DNA from: an uncultured delta proteobacterium
GTDB taxonomy: Bacteria; Desulfobacterota; Desulfovibrionia; Desulfovibrionales; Desulfovibrionaceae
NCBI GenBank assembly: GCA_903835685.1
Contig: CAILNX010000014.1
Location: 1-64,000, forward strand
Reading direction: 5' to 3'
DNA: 64,000 nt
Shown: positions 60,428 to 64,000 of the stretch, piece by piece
How positions within the stretch are numbered: position 1 is the first letter of the stretch
How the letters are laid out: each line of letters begins with the position of its first letter
Program-made: the position numbers and the translations under genes
The notes under the pieces: model-generated
What the model was told of the DNA's origin: nothing
Database searches by the model: none
What the model saw: only the letters and a program-made list of their open reading frames with translations

Positions 60428-61221
60428 GCCGGGCTCTCCTCATCATACGGAGTCGCGGTCTCCGTGAAGCCCAGCTTCTGAAGACGGAAGATCACGCCGG
60501 GAAGCTGCCATTCGTAGTCGATGTCCCCGGCTCCCCACTGCTTCAAGGGGTAAATGTTCTGGCCCATCCACTTCTGGGGCAGGAGCCCGGATTCCAGGTC
60601 GTCCAGGTTCCGGGGCCGGACAATGGACACGTCCATGTCCGCGAACCACACGTCGCCTTGGGAATCCCGGTCGCAGTTCAGGGTCTTGGGGTCGCCAAAG
60701 GTCTCGAAGGGCACGAAGGGGTGCAGAAGTCCGTCCGGGCCGATGGTGCGCGCCCGCAGGGGGCTCCACATATTGTAGCAGGACACGGTGACGGCCGAAT
60801 CGCGCTTGGGGTCGGCCCGCAAGGCCTCCACGCCCTGGTCAATGGTCTGGGCGGTGATGGTGGCCGCGTTGCACATGAGCAGCACCAGCTGCTCCAGCTC
60901 CTCACCTGCCGGAAGAGAGCGGTCCTTGATGACCTGGTAGGCATGCACGTAGGCGTGTTCGCCCAAGGCCTGCTTGGTGGCCAGCTCGGCCGGGCGATGG
61001 ATGATCTCGGCCCCGTGCTCACGGCCAATGGCCATGATCTCCTCGTCGTCCGTGGAGAGGAACAGCTGGTCCACGTAGCGGGAATGCCGGGCCGCCAGCA
61101 TGGGGTAGGCGCACAGCGGCCGACCCAGCACCGACAGGACGTTCTTCCCCGGAAAACCTGTGCTTCCCTTTCTTCCAATCAAGATGGCGGCGATCACACG
61201 CTTCTCCTTGGCTGGGCTCAA
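60424..61221 (-). CDS. Acylneuraminate/KDO cytidylyltransferase-like protein
   Basis: A 265-residue nucleotidyltransferase with the CMP-sugar synthetase signature: ILIGRKGSTGFPGKNV, then GRPLCAYPML, and DQLFLSTDDEEIMAI. It would activate a nonulosonic acid or similar keto sugar with CMP. The middle and end (WFADMDVSIVRPRNLDD) fit the family less closely, so the substrate may be unusual. It overlaps both neighbours by 4 bases. Confidence 0.82.
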   Translation of the reverse strand: MSPAKEKRVIAAILIGRKGSTGFPGKNVLSVLGRPLCAYPMLAARHSRYVDQLFLSTDDEEIMAIGREHGAEIIHRPAELATKQALGEHAYVHAYQVIKDRSLPAGEELEQLVLLMCNAATITAQTIDQGVEALRADPKRDSAVTVSCYNMWSPLRARTIGPDGLLHPFVPFETFGDPKTLNCDRDSQGDVWFADMDVSIVRPRNLDDLESGLLPQKWMGQNIYPLKQWGAGDIDYEWQLPGVIFRLQKLGFTETATPYDEESPA

Positions 61222-62375
61222 GCCCCGAGCACGGCCCGGGCTATGGTTTCCTGATTCTTTTCAACCAGATAAGGGTGCATGGGCAGGCTGAAGATGCGCG
61301 TGGCGATGCCCTCGCTGACCGGGAAATCCCCGGCGGCATACCCGAGGAAGGCAAAGGCCGGTTGCCGATGCAGGGGCTTGGGATAATGCACGGCGTAGGG
61401 GACTCCCGCGGCCGCCATCCGTCCGAAAATCTCCTGGCGGTGTCCTTCGTCCCGGGCCAGCAAAGAATACTGGGCCCAAACCGATTCGTACCCGGCCGGG
61501 ACCGTGGGTCGAACCAATTCCGAAGAAGCGGCAAAAAGGCTGGAGTAGCGCGCGGCCACCTGGTTTCGCAGATCCACTTCTTCCGGGAAAATGTCGAACT
61601 TGGCCTGCAGAATCGCAGCCTGCATGGTGTCCAGACGGCCGTTCAGCCCGATGCGCACATGCTCGTAGCGCTCGGTCCCCATGCCGTGGTTCAGGAAAGA
61701 GCGCATGAGGGCGGCAAGGTCAGCGTCATTGGTGAAGCACATGCCGCCGTCACCGTAGCAGCCCAACGGCTTGGCCGGGAAAAAGGAGGTGCAGGCGATG
61801 TGACCGAAGGAACAGGCTTTTTTGTCCTGGAAGGTGGCCCCAAAACTCTGGGCGCCGTCCTCCACCAGCCACAGGCCGTTTTTCGCGGCGATGTCCGCCA
61901 AGCGGTCATACTCGGCGCAGAGGCCGAACATGTCCACGGCTATGATCCCTTTGAGCGGTCCCTGGGCCGTGGTCGGCAGGGGATACCCCCCGCTCCGGCC
62001 CTGGTAGGCCGCGATGGCCTGTTCCAAGGCGGTGGGATCGATATTGTAGGTGCTCGGGTCGATGTCCACAAAAACCGGGACAGCCCCCAAAAGGGCGATG
62101 ACCTCGGCCGTGGCGATAAAGGTGAAGGGGGTGGTCAGCACGGCGTCGCCGGGTTTCACGCCCAGGGCCATGAGGGCCAGAAGCAGGGCGTCCGTGCCCG
62201 AGGAGCAGGCCACCCCGTGGCCCAGGCCGCAATACCCGGCCAAGCGTTTTTCCAGAACGTTGATCTCAGCTCCGCCTATGAACCGGCAATGGTCAAGCAC
62301 CGCGTCCAGATTGGCGCGCAGAGTTGACTCGATGCGCCGGAATTGGGCTTTCAGATCAACAAAGGGGATGGACAT
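61218..62375 (-). CDS. DegT/DnrJ/EryC1/StrS-family sugar aminotransferase
   Basis: A 385-residue PLP enzyme: MSIPFVDLKAQFRRIESTLR, CSSGTDALLLALMALGV, EDGAQSFGATF and the PLP Lys in FFPAKPLGCYGDGG. It adds an amino group to a keto sugar. It is the first gene of the long minus-strand operon, 15 bases after the winged-helix gene. It is clearly distinct from the aminotransferase at 25073. Confidence 0.92.
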   Translation of the reverse strand: MSIPFVDLKAQFRRIESTLRANLDAVLDHCRFIGGAEINVLEKRLAGYCGLGHGVACSSGTDALLLALMALGVKPGDAVLTTPFTFIATAEVIALLGAVPVFVDIDPSTYNIDPTALEQAIAAYQGRSGGYPLPTTAQGPLKGIIAVDMFGLCAEYDRLADIAAKNGLWLVEDGAQSFGATFQDKKACSFGHIACTSFFPAKPLGCYGDGGMCFTNDADLAALMRSFLNHGMGTERYEHVRIGLNGRLDTMQAAILQAKFDIFPEEVDLRNQVAARYSSLFAASSELVRPTVPAGYESVWAQYSLLARDEGHRQEIFGRMAAAGVPYAVHYPKPLHRQPAFAFLGYAAGDFPVSEGIATRIFSLPMHPYLVEKNQETIARAVLGA

Positions 62376-62390
62376 GACATGATTTCCTTT

Positions 62391-62915
62391 TCAAATGATC
62401 TTCCAATGCGGCCGCTTGAGATAAACGTCCTTGGAAAAGGCGAATTCCGCGCTGCTAATGACCAGGGGGCGGACCTTCCGCTTCAGTTTCTTTTCGGCCG
62501 GGCCACACAAATTGTCGACCTTGCTGCGGTCCACATCGCCCACGATGAGGACATCAATGAGCCCGCTGTCCACACCCTTGGCGTAATCGTCCAGGACATA
62601 GACGCCCTCGACCTTGCCCAAATGGGTCAGTATCTGCTCGACTAGGCTGTCGATGCCCATGTGCTTGCGCACGATGGAACTGATCTCCGGAAAAAAGGGG
62701 TGGGTCGGGTTGGCCTTGAAATAGATGCTCCGCCCCTTCTTTTCTTTTTCCAAATAGCCCGCATCGGATAGCGCATCCAACTCCTCTTTCAAGGCATTGG
62801 GGGACAACTTGAATTCCGTTGCCAGTTCGCGCAGATAGGAGGAAACTTCCGGGTTGAGGAAGAGCTTCAAGAGCAGCTTTATGCGGGTTTTGGAAGTGAA
62901 GAGTTTGTCAAGCAT
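62391..62915 (-). CDS. Winged-helix regulator, possible control gene of the sugar operon
   Basis: A 174-residue protein. The N-terminal 80 or so residues are a winged helix (SKTRIKLLLKLFLNPEVSSY, LRELATEFKLSPNALKEELD, then LEKEKKGRSIYFKANP). The C-terminal half (VYVLDDYAKGVDSGLIDVLI, GDVDRSKVD) resembles the nucleotidyltransferase-like half of some sugar-locus regulators. I chose the ATG at 62915 (MLDKLFTSK); a TTGACA on the same strand lies at 62954-62949, inside the longer open frame, which argues against the upstream start. It directly precedes the operon and may regulate it. Confidence 0.7.
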   Translation of the reverse strand: MLDKLFTSKTRIKLLLKLFLNPEVSSYLRELATEFKLSPNALKEELDALSDAGYLEKEKKGRSIYFKANPTHPFFPEISSIVRKHMGIDSLVEQILTHLGKVEGVYVLDDYAKGVDSGLIDVLIVGDVDRSKVDNLCGPAEKKLKRKVRPLVISSAEFAFSKDVYLKRPHWKII

Positions 62916-62925
62916 GATTTGAGTT

Positions 62926-62954
62926 TCGTAAGGTAAAATTGAACAAAATGTCAA
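62926..62954 (-). promoter_or_regulatory. Candidate promoter of the winged-helix gene
   Basis: On the minus strand a perfect -35 (TTGACA, 62954-62949) is followed after 17 bases by a weak -10 (TTACGA, 62931-62926). The start codon at 62915 would then be almost leaderless. Confidence 0.25.
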
Positions 62955-63026
62955 CATCTGTCCCCGTCACAAAACCTTCAGTCAACACCCCTAAGACTGG
63001 CGGTATGTTGGAAAAATCGTTGACAC

Positions 63027-64000
63027 TTAAGCCATCTGCAACAAGGCATGTAGATTGACTGCTAGTCTGGTTTGGGTCTTCCCATCAAAATAGTAGCCGT
63101 AGAGAGTCTGAAGAATTGTGCTGTCTTGGTTTTCAGACAAAACTCCCTGAGAAGCAAAACGGGATAGGTTTTGTTGTAATTCACTAAAATTATGGCAAAA
63201 ACAATGGAGGCCCAAGTAATCAAAAATATTTTCTATGATAGGGCCCGTGGTCAAGGAATAATCATGGAACAGGACAGGAATACCAGCGGCAAGACATTCA
63301 TCAGCCAACGATGTGTGCCTGGCGATGACCAGATTTGATATCGCTGCAAGTTCATAAGATATGTTCAGTCGTGAATAGTCTGTACTGATGCGAACATTCG
63401 GTCGTTGTAGAAGGTTTTGGTGGACATTGTGAAAAACCTCCAAGGCGCACCAATCTGCGTTTTTCCCACGGATAATGAAAAGTAGATTCGGAAACTGACT
63501 AGCCAGAGTGTCAATGTCTTGATAAAAGGCCAAATTATTCTTCCAGTTTACCAATGGAGATATTTGGTTCGATTCTTTAGAAGTAGGGGAATGGAAGTCT
63601 AGGACAAGCACAACATTCTGGTTGTGTGACAAACCAAGAGCATCTCTAAGTTCGCTTTTTTGCATAATCAACCGATAAAGTGTATCGTATCGCATGCCTC
63701 CAATTGGCATATATCGATCTATGTCGACAAATTTTCTTCGAGATAATTCAGTTTCGACGTAATCACTTATTGAGAAATAGACATCAAAAATGTAGGAAGT
63801 CGAGGGGTAAAAAGCTTGTATGAAACGCTCTTGAGTAGACACTACTCGAATATTATTTTCTTGTAAAGCAAGAGCCATTGATTTAGAGAACAAATAGTCA
63901 TAACCGACCAAAGCAATTTTTGCCTTCGCGTATGTCTTGAAATAATCAACATCACGACGGAAACAAATATAAGCCAAATAAATAAAAATTGCATAGAATG
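63027..64000 (-). CDS. Partial gene for a putative surface-polysaccharide protein
   Basis: The open frame runs to the right edge of the window without a start, so the 5' end is missing. About 324 residues are visible. VALVGYDYLFSK-like beginnings (IALVGYDYLFSKSMALALQ), NVVLVLDFHSPTS, LLFIIRGKNADWCALEVFHN and the end-proximal NLVIARHTSLADECLAAGIP resemble GT-B-type capsule or CDP-glycerol transferases. It is AT-rich compared with the operon to its left, which suggests separate acquisition. Exact function unknown. Confidence 0.55.
   Translation of the reverse strand, partial: FYAIFIYLAYICFRRDVDYFKTYAKAKIALVGYDYLFSKSMALALQENNIRVVSTQERFIQAFYPSTSYIFDVYFSISDYVETELSRRKFVDIDRYMPIGGMRYDTLYRLIMQKSELRDALGLSHNQNVVLVLDFHSPTSKESNQISPLVNWKNNLAFYQDIDTLASQFPNLLFIIRGKNADWCALEVFHNVHQNLLQRPNVRISTDYSRLNISYELAAISNLVIARHTSLADECLAAGIPVLFHDYSLTTGPIIENIFDYLGLHCFCHNFSELQQNLSRFASQGVLSENQDSTILQTLYGYYFDGKTQTRLAVNLHALLQMA

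Noticed and set aside
1-64000. CRISPR arrays, tRNA or rRNA genes
   Set aside because: No regularly spaced repeats, cloverleaf ends or rRNA-like stretches were found by reading.

Overview
The window looks like a chromosomal segment of a Desulfovibrio-like deltaproteobacterium. This is inferred from the high G+C content and the gene content: type II secretion, PglB/STT3-family oligosaccharyltransferases, CDP-sugar genes, aspartase and EmrAB. No rRNA or species marker is present. The two ends (about 1-1400 and 62960-64000) are clearly AT-rich and carry surface-polysaccharide genes. A broken Wzt-type ABC ATPase sits on the left and a partial polysaccharide gene runs off the right edge, so both ends probably came in by transfer.

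Left part (1-28 kb). A lipoprotein hydrolase with a frameshifted start is followed by a GT-C/TPR membrane protein, a FapA/DUF342 protein, aspartase, a Doc/AbrB toxin-antitoxin pair, a small secreted protein, and a divergent STT3-family oligosaccharyltransferase. Next come HicAB with a visible twin-operator promoter, EmrAB, an autotransporter-type barrel protein, and a dolichol-phosphate-mannose-synthase-like enzyme coupled to a GT-C membrane protein. BrnTA, a dead TnpB, a pyruvyl transferase with asparagine synthase B, a serine recombinase, and a PglE/PglF-like aminotransferase and dehydratase pair close this part.

Centre (28-48 kb). This is the most interesting part. Three exported proteins (28998-32054, 32313-34118 and 45903-47957) are packed with N-X-S/T sequons, by hand count about 39, 12 and 28. 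Between them lies one minus-strand run: gspC, gspD, gspE, gspF, a PglB/STT3 oligosaccharyltransferase, a response regulator and an atypical histidine kinase. I infer a dedicated 'glycosylate then secrete' system in which the oligosaccharyltransferase decorates its neighbours in the periplasm and the type II machine exports them. The largest substrate has a C10 (streptopain-like) peptidase fold whose catalytic Cys and His positions are Trp and Tyr. The third has a Cys-containing C-terminal sorting tail. Pseudopilin genes are absent here. A patch of insertion-sequence debris separates the third substrate from gspC.

Right part (48-64 kb). A minus-strand, tightly overlapping operon of about 13.5 kb makes and attaches surface sugars. 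In order of transcription it encodes a DegT aminotransferase, a CMP-sugar synthetase-like enzyme, a radical SAM/SPASM protein, a TIM-barrel isomerase, a short-chain dehydrogenase, a methyltransferase-like protein, an epimerase, a 2-hydroxyacid dehydrogenase, a HAD phosphatase, a putative glycosyltransferase, RfbF, RfbG, an RfbC-like epimerase, an RmlD-like reductase and a family 2 glycosyltransferase. A winged-helix protein precedes it and may regulate it.
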